Source: an uncultured Faecalicatena sp.
GTDB taxonomy: Bacteria > Bacillota > Clostridia > Lachnospirales > Lachnospiraceae
Length of the DNA stretch: 64,000 nucleotides
Direction of reading: 5' to 3'
NCBI GenBank assembly: GCA_902489075.1
Contig: CABTYO010000001.1
Location: 1-64,000 of the forward strand
Each line of letters starts with the position of its first letter. Position 1 is the first letter of the stretch. This document shows positions 16,175 to 24,413 of the stretch, one piece after another. The notes under the pieces were generated by a model. That model was given only the letters and a program-made list of their open reading frames with translations, had not been told where the DNA came from and searched no databases. Made by a program: the position numbers and the translations under genes.

Positions 16175-16812
16175 CTGTGAATTCCGGACTGCAATTCATC
16201 TGCCCATGTCTGCAGATTATAAGTATGCCCGTCAAATAATTTTAAAATCACGCCGGTGGGGTTGTCCTCATTGGCAAATGCGTTCGCCTCATCTGTGTCC
16301 ACATGCATGGCAAGTGAAAAACCGGGACTGACCCGGACGACTACATCGGAAAAGATAAGGGAGCGTTCATAGCTTGTAGTAATTACAAATACAATGTCAT
16401 TGTCTTTCACGTGGGCACGGGCCGCATCAAGTGGAGTCATGTGGATATGCCGTTTGGCAACGATTACGCCTTCTTTTAATTCTACCTTTCCATGAGGGCC
16501 GACCAGGGTGCATCCGGGGGTGCCTGCGATATCACCGGACTGCCGGATCACGCTGGGAATTCCCAGCTTTCTTGTATCCGTAACGGAGACTTCTACCTGG
16601 GTTGCCTTGCGGAAAGGACCGAGTACAATGACTTTCTCGAAGCGCCCTCTGGGACCGATCACCGTAAGCCGTTCCCTGCAGGCGTACTGACCGGGCTGAC
16701 TGAGCTCCTTTGTATAGTTCAGGCGCGCGCCGGGACCAAACAGTTGTTCAAAATCTTCCTGGGAGACATGAATATGCCTTGCGGAAGTCTCAATTGGAAT
16801 TTTCAGACTCAT
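16165..16812 (-). CDS. pduL: Phosphate propanoyltransferase (PduL-type phosphotransacylase)
   Basis: A 215-residue zinc-dependent enzyme that interconverts acyl-CoA and acyl phosphate. The two repeated domains each carry the metal-site histidines: ARHIHVS at 12-18 and AKRHIHM near 123. The AMHVDTDEANAF stretch is also typical. There is no microcompartment targeting peptide and no pdu or eut gene nearby, so it may serve as a general phosphotransacetylase. GGAG lies 8 bases before ATG. The last two residues and stop codon come from the palindromic repeat at 16139. Confidence 0.9.
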   Translation of the reverse strand: MSLKIPIETSARHIHVSQEDFEQLFGPGARLNYTKELSQPGQYACRERLTVIGPRGRFEKVIVLGPFRKATQVEVSVTDTRKLGIPSVIRQSGDIAGTPGCTLVGPHGKVELKEGVIVAKRHIHMTPLDAARAHVKDNDIVFVITTSYERSLIFSDVVVRVSPGFSLAMHVDTDEANAFANEDNPTGVILKLFDGHTYNLQTWADELQSGIHRGV

Positions 16813-16983
16813 AATATTGCTCCATCCTGCGTGTATTTAACATCTCTTAAATTTTAGCAGAATAAAGTGCGATTTTCAATAACGAATTCAGAAGGCGGGC
16901 AGGAAGCGCTAAGATAATGCTAAGAAGTCAAAGCGGGAATTGACCGTCTGAATTTTTTTATGCTAATCTTGTCTGGCAAAGTG

Positions 16984-17004
16984 CGGACCTCTTGGGAAGG
17001 TCCG
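16984..17004 (+). other. Hairpin in the leader of the Na/Pi transporter gene
   Basis: CGGACCT and AGGTCCG form a perfect 7-base-pair stem about 40 bases before the start codon. A promoter-like TTGACC (about 16939) and TAATCT pair, 18 bases apart, precedes it. Role unknown. Confidence 0.4.
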
Positions 17005-17045
17005 GGCTTTCTGATCTGAATATACTTGGAAGATGAAGGAGAAGT

Positions 17046-18686
17046 ATGATAATGGGAATTCGGGATATACTGACCCTGTTGGGCGGTCTGGCATTATTTC
17101 TTTATGGAATGCAGATGATGAGCAATGGGCTGGAAGCGGCCGCCGGAAACCGGATGAAGGCGATTCTGGAAAAGCTGACGGCAAACCGTGTCAAAGGCGT
17201 CCTGGTGGGTGCCGGGATTACGGCGGTGATTCAGTCGTCCTCTGCAACGACAGTCATGGTTGTGGGATTTGTAAATTCAGGGCTGATGACTCTAAAGCAG
17301 GCTGTCTGGGTGATCATGGGGGCGAATATTGGTACGACCATCACAGGACAGCTGATCGCACTGGATATTGGGGCGGTCGCTCCGGTGTTTGCAATTGCCG
17401 GCGTGGCGGCGATTATGTTTATTAAAAATGAAAAAGTCCATCATATCAGCAGCATTTTTGCAGGACTGGGTATTCTTTTTATGGGAATGGATATGATGGG
17501 GAATGCGATGGAGCCTCTGCAGGATTCGGCGGCATTCATCCAGTTTATGACAACGTTTAAGAATCCACTGGTGGGAATCCTGATTGGTGCGGTGTTTACG
17601 GCGATTATCCAGTCGTCCTCCGCGTCAGTCGGTATTCTCCAGGCACTCGCAGCCACGGGCATGATACCGCTGTCCAGTGCTGTGTTCATCCTGTTCGGAC
17701 AGAATATCGGTACCTGTATCACCGCGGTCCTGGCTTCGATTGGGATGAAGGTGAATGCAAAACGGACCACAGTGATCCATCTGATGTTCAATATCTTCGG
17801 ATCAGTTCTGTTCACGGTGATCTGTCTTGTTACACCGTTTGTCTCATGGATGGAAGCACTGACGCCGGGCAATCCGGTGTCACAGATCGCGAATGTACAT
17901 ACGGTCTTTAATATTGTAACAACGCTGATCCTGCTTCCGTTCGGAACGTATATGGCAGCGGCGGCCGAGCGGATCCTTCCTGACAGTAAGAAGGAAGAGG
18001 ATGAGGAGTACTGCCTGAAATATATTTCCCCGTTTGAATCCTCTTATGCGATCGGACATGGCGCGGTAGCGATCTCTCAGGTGAAGAACGAAGTTGAGAG
18101 AATGCGGGATATGGTGGAGAAGAACTTAAGCCGTGCCTATGATATCCTGATTACATTCAATGAGAAGGAAATGAAAAAGATCGGGGAGCGGGAAGCCTAT
18201 ATCGACTACCTGAATCAGGAGATCTCAGGCTATATTGTGTCACTGATGGCGAGTGAAATGTCGATGGCTGACTCACGCCAGATCAATGGATACTACGTGA
18301 TCATCAGCAATCTGGAGCGGATCGGTGACCATGCGCTGAACCTGGCGGAATATGCACGGGATCTCAAAGGATGGGATGTGGAATTTTCCGAGACGGCAAA
18401 GGAAGAGCTTGAGATCATGAAAACGCAGTGTCTTGAGGCGCTTGCTCTTGTGAGGGCATCCAGAACTGATAGTGCGGAAATGACGCTGGCAAAGGCATCT
18501 GTTATGGAACAGAAAATTGACGACACAAGAGACAAATATTTTAAAAAGCAGATGCAGCGGTTGAAAAAAGGAAAATGCAAACCACAGAGCGGAATCGTAT
18601 TTACCGAGATTCTGACGGATTTTGAAAGAATGGGCGACCATGTGAAAAATATTGCCGAACAATATGTAGAAATGGAAAACTGTTAA
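17046..18686 (+). CDS. Na/Pi cotransporter family protein with PhoU-like tail
   Basis: A 546-residue membrane transporter for phosphate. The two repeated QSSSA signatures of the family are both present (AVIQSSSATTVMVVGF near residue 60 and AIIQSSSASVGILQAL near 190). About eight to nine helices end near residue 310. Residues 335-546 are a PhoU-like helical bundle (ERIGDHALNLAEYARDL and ERMGDHVKNIAEQYVEME). ATG 17046 and ATG 17052 are both possible with AAGGAG at 17036. Monocistronic. Confidence 0.92.
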   Translation: MIMGIRDILTLLGGLALFLYGMQMMSNGLEAAAGNRMKAILEKLTANRVKGVLVGAGITAVIQSSSATTVMVVGFVNSGLMTLKQAVWVIMGANIGTTITGQLIALDIGAVAPVFAIAGVAAIMFIKNEKVHHISSIFAGLGILFMGMDMMGNAMEPLQDSAAFIQFMTTFKNPLVGILIGAVFTAIIQSSSASVGILQALAATGMIPLSSAVFILFGQNIGTCITAVLASIGMKVNAKRTTVIHLMFNIFGSVLFTVICLVTPFVSWMEALTPGNPVSQIANVHTVFNIVTTLILLPFGTYMAAAAERILPDSKKEEDEEYCLKYISPFESSYAIGHGAVAISQVKNEVERMRDMVEKNLSRAYDILITFNEKEMKKIGEREAYIDYLNQEISGYIVSLMASEMSMADSRQINGYYVIISNLERIGDHALNLAEYARDLKGWDVEFSETAKEELEIMKTQCLEALALVRASRTDSAEMTLAKASVMEQKIDDTRDKYFKKQMQRLKKGKCKPQSGIVFTEILTDFERMGDHVKNIAEQYVEMENC

Positions 18687-18767
18687 GATTACGAATATTT
18701 TCCTCTGTTTAACAGATAATAGTAGCAGTGCTAATGATTACTATGACGTTAAATGGAGGAAATTTTT

Positions 18768-19313
18768 ATGAAAGCTACGGGAATCGTAAGGCGGATCGAC
18801 GACCTGGGAAGGGTGGTTATTCCGAAAGAGATACGAAGAACACTGCGGATCCGCGAAGGAGATCCGCTGGAAATATTTACAGACAGGGAAGGCGAAGTCA
18901 TACTTAAGAAATATTCCCCGATCGGCGAACTGGGCACTCTTGCAAAACAGTATTCCGAGAGTCTGGCCCAGACGATGGGATATACGGTATGCATTACGGA
19001 TACGGACCAGGTGGTTGCGGCATCCGGAAGCGGAAAAAAGGACCTGCAGGATAAGTATATCAGCAAAGAGCTGGAAAAACTGATCCAGTCCAGAGAGCAG
19101 GTGCTTGCAAAGTCAGACAGCCCGAAGTATGCAGCAATTACACCTGATGAGAAAGAATTCAAAGAAGAAGTGGTCTGCCCCATTCTCTGTGAAGGCGACG
19201 CGATCGGTGCGGTTGTCTTCCTGAATAAAGATGAGAAGAAAAAGATGGGAGAGCTGGAACAGAAGGTGGCCCAGAGTGCTGCAGGATTTTTGGGAAGGCA
19301 GATGGAGCAGTAG
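18768..19313 (+). CDS. spoVT: Stage V sporulation protein T, AbrB-type regulator
   Basis: A 181-residue sporulation regulator. Residues 1-50 are the AbrB/SpoVT swapped-hairpin DNA-binding domain (MKATGIVRRIDDLGRVVIPK). The rest is a GAF-like domain (SESLAQTMGYTVCITDTDQV). An upstream in-frame ATG at 18753 is part of the ribosome site; the start is ATG 18768, 8 bases after GGAGG. This gene implies that the organism belongs to a spore-forming lineage. Standard length. Confidence 0.95.
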   Translation: MKATGIVRRIDDLGRVVIPKEIRRTLRIREGDPLEIFTDREGEVILKKYSPIGELGTLAKQYSESLAQTMGYTVCITDTDQVVAASGSGKKDLQDKYISKELEKLIQSREQVLAKSDSPKYAAITPDEKEFKEEVVCPILCEGDAIGAVVFLNKDEKKKMGELEQKVAQSAAGFLGRQMEQ

Positions 19314-19381
19314 AAAGAGGCATATTTCTCCGGGGACAATCATATGCTGTATTAGTATATGGATGGACGAGGAGGTTGTGA

Positions 19382-19768
19382 ATGGAAAGAAAGACAAATA
19401 AGGGGCGGGAAGCGGAAGGAAAAGCCATCTGGATCTTAAAGGCTCTTCTGTGTGCTTACGTGGTAACGGGAATCCTTCTGCTTCTGCTGACTCTGCTGCT
19501 CTATAAAATGAATCTGGATGAAGGCAAAGTGACAGGCGGGATCGTTGCAATCTATGTGATATCCACATTTGTGGGCGGCTTTGCGGCAGGAAAGATGGCA
19601 AAGGTCCGTAAGTTTGCCTGGGGGCTGACGATCGGAATCCTGTATTTTGGTCTTCTGCTTTTAATTTCCCTTGGAGTTTACCGGAGTGTGCAGGGAAGCG
19701 GTGCCAATGTACTGACCACATTTCTTTTGTGCACAGGGGGCGGAATGCTTGGCGGCATGGTATCCTGA
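19382..19768 (+). CDS. TIGR04086-like four-helix membrane protein
   Basis: A 128-residue membrane protein with about four hydrophobic helices rich in Gly and Leu (GGFAAGKMAKVRKFAWGLTI between helices 2 and 3). It resembles the YrzE/TIGR04086 family of Bacillota. Function is unknown. In many Clostridia it is found near the SCIFF/secDF region, as here. GAGGAGG precedes the start. Confidence 0.78.
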   Translation: MERKTNKGREAEGKAIWILKALLCAYVVTGILLLLLTLLLYKMNLDEGKVTGGIVAIYVISTFVGGFAAGKMAKVRKFAWGLTIGILYFGLLLLISLGVYRSVQGSGANVLTTFLLCTGGGMLGGMVS

Positions 19769-19841
19769 CGGGGCATTTTGGGAGGTTTTTACGCGTGAAG
19801 ACAGGGCAGTTTTGTTCACGCTTTGTTCATGAAAAAAACAC

Positions 19842-19870
19842 TTTAAAAACTGAAGGCACTGTGCTATAAT
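19842..19870 (+). promoter_or_regulatory. Promoter of the SCIFF peptide gene
   Basis: TTTAAA (19842-19847) and a consensus TATAAT (19865-19870) are 17 bases apart, and the transcript would begin about 35 bases before scfA. Confidence 0.65.
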
Positions 19871-19913
19871 GTTACGAGGTGAACACAAGCATCAAGAATA
19901 GGAGGAGAGAAGC

Positions 19914-20057
19914 ATGAAACACATCAAAACATTGAATACACAGACTTTGAACAATACAGTAAAAAAAGGCGGCTGCGGAGAATGCCAGACATCCTGTCAG
20001 TCAGCATGTAAGACGTCCTGTACAGTAGGAAACCAGACTTGCGAACACAAGAAATAA
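19914..20057 (+). CDS. scfA: Six-cysteine peptide SCIFF precursor
   Basis: A 47-residue precursor of the SCIFF ranthipeptide. The leader MKHIKTLNTQTLNNTVKKGG is followed by a core with six cysteines at 21, 24, 28, 32, 36 and 43. The family core is known to receive Cys-to-Thr gamma-thioether crosslinks made by the radical SAM partner encoded at 20230. AGGAGG lies upstream of ATG 19914. The gene is so short that automated callers can miss it. The mature function in Clostridia is still debated; quorum or redox signalling has been proposed. Confidence 0.95.
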   Translation: MKHIKTLNTQTLNNTVKKGGCGECQTSCQSACKTSCTVGNQTCEHKK

Positions 20058-20131
20058 GCTGTATGTCTAACAGACTACATAGCAAATAAGCTGAAAACGT
20101 AAGGAACAGCGCAATATGTTAAAACGAATGA

Positions 20132-20157
20132 AAGGCAGCGACCTCGGCCGCTGCCTT
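20132..20157 (+). terminator. Hairpin between scfA and its maturase gene
   Basis: AAGGCAGCG (20132-20140) and CGCTGCCTT (20149-20157) form a perfect 9-base-pair stem in the scfA-scfB interval. No strong U-tract follows, so it may attenuate or protect the scfA transcript rather than end it fully. Confidence 0.6.
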
Positions 20158-20229
20158 ACGCTTGTTACCGGAAATAATTACAATATTTACGGTCTCAGGT
20201 GAATTAAGATGAAAGTGGGGGTATCTGTT

Positions 20230-21651
20230 GTGATACATCAGTACCAGAATAATGGATATAACATTGTCCTTGATGTGAACAGTGGTTCTGTTCATGTGGT
20301 GGACAAGATTGCATATGATGTGATCGGCTGTCTGGAGTCAGAGAATTCCTTCCATACTCCGCAGACACTTCGCAGTGAGGAGACTTTTAAAGATCTCTGT
20401 GAGAAGCTTGGAAGTACATATAATAAGGAAGAACTCGGCGAAGTCCTGGAGGCAGTGATCGAACTGACAGAGGCGGGACAGCTCTTTACACGTGATATTT
20501 ATGAAGATTATATAGGAGAAGTAAAGCAGAGGAAGACAGTCGTAAAGGCTCTTTGTCTGCATATTGCACATGACTGCAACCTGGCATGTAAGTACTGCTT
20601 TGCGGAGGAAGGGGAATACCACGGAAGACGTGCCCTGATGTCCTATGAAGTCGGGAAGAAAGCACTGGATTTCCTGATTCAGAATTCCGGAAAGAGAAGG
20701 AACCTGGAAGTGGACTTCTTCGGAGGAGAGCCGCTGATGAACTGGCAGGTTGTCAAGGATCTGGTGGCATACGGAAGGGAGCAGGAGAAGCTCTATGACA
20801 AGCATTTCCGTTTTACACTGACGACGAATGGTGTCCTGCTGAACGATGAGGTTCAGGAGTTTGTCAATAAAGAGATGGACAATGTGGTCTTAAGCCTTGA
20901 CGGGCGTAAAGAAGTGAACGATAAGATGCGTCCCTTCAGGAATGGGAAGGGCAGCTACGACCTGATTGTGCCGAAGTTCCAGAAGCTGGCCGAGAGCCGG
21001 AATCAGGAGAAGTATTATATCAGGGGAACATTTACAAGAGATAATCTCGACTTTTCCAATGATGTGATGCATTTTGCAGAGTTGGGATTCAAGCAGATTT
21101 CGATAGAACCGGTTGTCGGGGAAGATACAGACCCTTATGCGATCAGGGAGAGTGACCTGCCGCAGATTTTCCGGGAATATGACATTCTTGCAAAGACGAT
21201 GGTGGAAAGAGAACGCAGAGGGGAAGGGTTCACATTCTTCCACTTCATGCTGGATCTGGAAGGCGGGCCGTGTGTGGCCAAGCGTCTGTCAGGCTGTGGT
21301 TCCGGCACAGAATACCTGGCTGTGACTCCATGGGGAGATCTGTACCCATGCCATCAGTTTGTAGGAGATGAGAAGTTCCTGATGGGAAATGTGGAGGAAG
21401 GGATTACGAAGCCTGAGATCGCCGATGAATTCAGAAGCTGCAGTGTCTATTCCAAGGAGAAATGCAGGAATTGTTTTGCAAGGTTCTATTGCAGCGGAGG
21501 CTGTATGGCGAATTCTTACAAGTTCCATAATACCATCCATGACACTTACGATGTAAGCTGTGAGATGGAGCGGAAGCGTGTGGAGTGTGCGATTATGATA
21601 AAGGCTGCACTGGCAGATGAAGAAAGGAAAGAAATTTATGAAGAAAAGTAA
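20230..21651 (+). CDS. scfB: Thioether cross-link-forming SCIFF peptide maturase (radical SAM)
   Basis: A 473-residue radical SAM/SPASM enzyme that modifies the ScfA peptide. The N-terminal segment (IHQYQNNGYNIVLDVNSG) is the peptide-recognition part. The SAM cluster motif CNLACKYCF lies near residue 124, followed by FFGGEPLMN. The C-terminal SPASM domain has cysteines in CGSGTEYLAVTPWGDLYPCH, CRNCFARFYCSGGC and SCEME. ATG 20209 is in frame, but GTG 20230 gives the family start MIHQY and has GTGGGGGT upstream. It overlaps the secDF start by 14 bases. Confidence 0.95.
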   Translation: MIHQYQNNGYNIVLDVNSGSVHVVDKIAYDVIGCLESENSFHTPQTLRSEETFKDLCEKLGSTYNKEELGEVLEAVIELTEAGQLFTRDIYEDYIGEVKQRKTVVKALCLHIAHDCNLACKYCFAEEGEYHGRRALMSYEVGKKALDFLIQNSGKRRNLEVDFFGGEPLMNWQVVKDLVAYGREQEKLYDKHFRFTLTTNGVLLNDEVQEFVNKEMDNVVLSLDGRKEVNDKMRPFRNGKGSYDLIVPKFQKLAESRNQEKYYIRGTFTRDNLDFSNDVMHFAELGFKQISIEPVVGEDTDPYAIRESDLPQIFREYDILAKTMVERERRGEGFTFFHFMLDLEGGPCVAKRLSGCGSGTEYLAVTPWGDLYPCHQFVGDEKFLMGNVEEGITKPEIADEFRSCSVYSKEKCRNCFARFYCSGGCMANSYKFHNTIHDTYDVSCEMERKRVECAIMIKAALADEERKEIYEEK

Positions 21652-23866
21652 AGGTATTATCAGCCTGATCCTGACCATTGTACTGGTCGCTCTTCTCGGA
21701 TTTACGACCGTGGTCGGTTTCGGAAAGACAGGTTCAGGCGCAGCTAAGAACATTAAACTTGGTCTTGATCTTGAGGGTGGTGTCAGCATTACCTATCAGG
21801 TTAAGGGGGACAAGCCGTCTCAGGAAGATATGGATGATACGATCTACAAGCTCCAGAGACGTGTAGAGCAGTACAGTACGGAGGCCACTGTTTATCAGGA
21901 GGGCGAGGACCGTATCAGTATTGAGATTCCGGGTGTGAAAGATGCCAATAAGATCCTGGATGAATTAGGTCAGCCTGGTTCTCTGTATTTTATCAGGGAA
22001 AAAGACAGTGACGGGAAGGCTAACTACAGTTTAGGTTCTGATGGAAAATACCATCTGGATAAGACAATTGATGAACTCAAAGAGGACGGATCCATTGTTC
22101 TTACAGGAACGGATGTCAAGAATGCACAGGCAGCGACTTCACAGGATGATCTGAAGAATAAGAAAAATATTGTTCAGCTGTCATTCACAAAAGAAGGAAC
22201 AGAGAAGTTCGCAGCTGCCACAAAAGCAGCTGCCGGCAAAGAAACGATTGCCATTTATTATGATGGAGACCTGGTCAGCGTGCCGAATGTCGAGAATGAG
22301 ATCAAAGATGGTGAGGCACAGATTTCAGGAAGCATGAGCTTCGAAGAGGCAGACCAGCTTGCATCTACAATCCGTATCGGTGGTCTGAGCCTGGAGCTGG
22401 AAGAACTTCGTTCTAATGTAGTGGGGGCTCAGCTTGGTGAAGAGGCGATCAGCACCAGCTTAAAGGCAGGCGCGATCGGACTTGCGATCGTATTTATCTT
22501 TATGTGCTTTGTATACCTGCTTCCTGGTCTGGCAGCAAGTATTGCACTGATTATTTATACAGGGCTGATTCTTGTCCTGCTGAATGCATTTGATATTACA
22601 CTGACACTGCCTGGTATCGCAGGTATTATCCTGGGTATCGGTATGGCGGTGGATGCCAACGTTATCATTTTCGCCAGAGTACGCGAGGAACTTACCGCAG
22701 GAAAGTCTGTGAGAGCATCTTTAAATGCAGGTTTCCATAAAGCAATGTCAGCGATTCTGGATGGTAACATTACGACACTGATTGCGGCAGCGGTACTGTG
22801 GCTCAAGGGAAGCGGTACGGTCAAGGGCTTTGCACAGACACTTGCTCTTGGTATTGTTGTTTCCATGTTTACAGCCCTGGTCATCACCCGTTTGATTGTC
22901 TATGCGTTCTATGCAGTAGGCATTCACAACCCAAAAGTATACGGACGTGTGAAACCGGAAAGAAAACCTATCGATTTCCTCGGAAAGAAAAAGATATTCT
23001 TTGCGATTTCCATCGCAGTGATTCTGGTTGGTTTTGTTTTCATGGGAATCAATGGCAGCCAGGGGAAAGGCGTACTGAATTACAGCCTGGAGTTTAAGGG
23101 CGGTACTTCCACGAATGTGACATTTGACCAGGATTACAGCCTGGAAGAGATCGACAAGAATATTGTACCTCTGATCGAGGAAGCGACAGGGGATAATAAT
23201 GTTCAGGTCCAGAAGGTAGAAGGAACCAATCAGGTGATCTTCAAGACACAGGCTCTGGAGCTGGATAAGCGTGAAGCGTTCAATAAGGCAATGACGGATA
23301 ACTTCAAGGTAAAAGAAGATGAGATCACAACAGAGAATATCAGTTCTACGGTAAGCTCTGAGATGAGACAGGATGCGATTGTGGCTGTCATCATTGCAAC
23401 GATCTGTATGCTGCTTTATATCTGGTTCCGTTTCAAGGATATCCGGTTTGCAACAAGCGCCGTACTGGCACTGCTTCATGACGTACTGGTCGTACTGGCA
23501 TTCTATGTCATTGCGAGAGTGTCTGTTGGTAATACATTTATCGCATGTATGCTGACGATCGTAGGTTACTCAATCAATGCGACAATCGTCATCTTCGACC
23601 GTATCCGTGAGGAGCTCAAGACGAAGAAACGTGGAGAGGAACTGAACGAACTGGTAAACAGATGTATCACACGTACACTGACACGTAGTATCTATACTTC
23701 ACTGACAACGTTCGTGATGGTTGCAGTATTGTTCATCATGGGCGTAAGCTCAATCAAAGAATTCGCACTGCCGCTGATGGTGGGTATCATCTGCGGAGCA
23801 TACTCATCCGTGTGCATCACAGGAGCACTGTGGTATGTGATGAAGGCGAAGATTGGGAAAAAATAA
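21638..23866 (+). CDS. secDF: Fused protein translocase subunit SecDF
   Basis: A 742-residue proton-driven protein export factor formed by the SecD and SecF halves in one chain. The SecD half has LGLDLEGGVSITYQV at about 40, the P1 periplasmic region, and the membrane motif GIGMAVDANVIIF. The SecF half starts near 450 with LEFKGGTSTNV and continues to TIVGYSINATIVIFDRIREE. ATG 21638 has AAGGA 9 bases upstream and overlaps scfB by 14 bases, which points to translational coupling. Linkage with scfAB is a known Clostridia arrangement. Confidence 0.95.
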   Translation: MKKSKGIISLILTIVLVALLGFTTVVGFGKTGSGAAKNIKLGLDLEGGVSITYQVKGDKPSQEDMDDTIYKLQRRVEQYSTEATVYQEGEDRISIEIPGVKDANKILDELGQPGSLYFIREKDSDGKANYSLGSDGKYHLDKTIDELKEDGSIVLTGTDVKNAQAATSQDDLKNKKNIVQLSFTKEGTEKFAAATKAAAGKETIAIYYDGDLVSVPNVENEIKDGEAQISGSMSFEEADQLASTIRIGGLSLELEELRSNVVGAQLGEEAISTSLKAGAIGLAIVFIFMCFVYLLPGLAASIALIIYTGLILVLLNAFDITLTLPGIAGIILGIGMAVDANVIIFARVREELTAGKSVRASLNAGFHKAMSAILDGNITTLIAAAVLWLKGSGTVKGFAQTLALGIVVSMFTALVITRLIVYAFYAVGIHNPKVYGRVKPERKPIDFLGKKKIFFAISIAVILVGFVFMGINGSQGKGVLNYSLEFKGGTSTNVTFDQDYSLEEIDKNIVPLIEEATGDNNVQVQKVEGTNQVIFKTQALELDKREAFNKAMTDNFKVKEDEITTENISSTVSSEMRQDAIVAVIIATICMLLYIWFRFKDIRFATSAVLALLHDVLVVLAFYVIARVSVGNTFIACMLTIVGYSINATIVIFDRIREELKTKKRGEELNELVNRCITRTLTRSIYTSLTTFVMVAVLFIMGVSSIKEFALPLMVGIICGAYSSVCITGALWYVMKAKIGKK

Positions 23867-23895
23867 AATGTGGTAAATGGCTATGCGGGCGCTTC

Positions 23896-24182
23896 GCGGA
23901 GTCCTGACCGGGACTGCCCTCCGGCACTGTGCATGTCATTTCGAAAGCCGCACCGTTTGCGGAGAATTCCTAAAAGTAAAAATGGAAAAAACAGAGGCAC
24001 CAAGCCTATATGCTGAGAAATCCTGATGATTTCTCAGCAAGTAGGCTGCAGAATTTGCTGTTGTACAGCAAATTCTGACCTCTGTTTTTTCCATTTTTGC
24101 TTTAAGGAATTCTAGCCGCGCACTTTAAGGCTTTTGAAATGACATGCACAGTGCCGGAGGGCAGTCCCGGTCAGGACTCCGC
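23896..24182. repeat. 287-base cloverleaf-forming inverted repeat
   Basis: The outer arms 23896-23949 and 24129-24182 pair over 54 bases with one mismatch. The second arms, about 23963-23997 and 24079-24113, pair over 35 bases with two mismatches. Two hairpins lie in the middle: 24003-24047 (20-base-pair stem, two mismatches) and 24049-24077 (13-base-pair perfect stem, loop TGT). Almost every base is paired, so the DNA or RNA can fold as a long stem with two hairpins at the top. It contains no supported reading frame. It could be a MITE-like element, a structured RNA or a strong bidirectional terminator. Confidence 0.9.
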
Positions 24183-24398
24183 TACGCTGGGGGGGGCATC
24201 CGGACGGGAGAAGATTGTGGGAGAGGGGGGATGTGGGCTGGAGAATTTGGGAGGGGATTCAGGTGAGAGGATAAGGGGGGAGGGGGATTTTCTTAAGGGG
24301 GACGCTGACGGGAGAAAGGGATGTGTGGGGGGAGGGGAATGTGGAAAAGGGATTGACAGGGGGAGGGGGATGTGGAAAAATGATTATGATATGTGTAC
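24183..24398 (+). other. G-rich, purine-biased spacer
   Basis: The 216 bases between the inverted repeat and the recJ ribosome site are crowded with runs of three to eight G on the + strand. A direct repeat of about 20 bases (GGAGGGGAATGTGGAAAAG and GGAGGGGGATGTGGAAAAA) is included. Reading frames here are low-complexity Gly/Glu/Arg and are not convincing. The tract could form G-quadruplexes in the recJ leader RNA. Confidence 0.7.
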
Positions 24399-24413
24399 GG
24401 AGGAGGATAAAAG

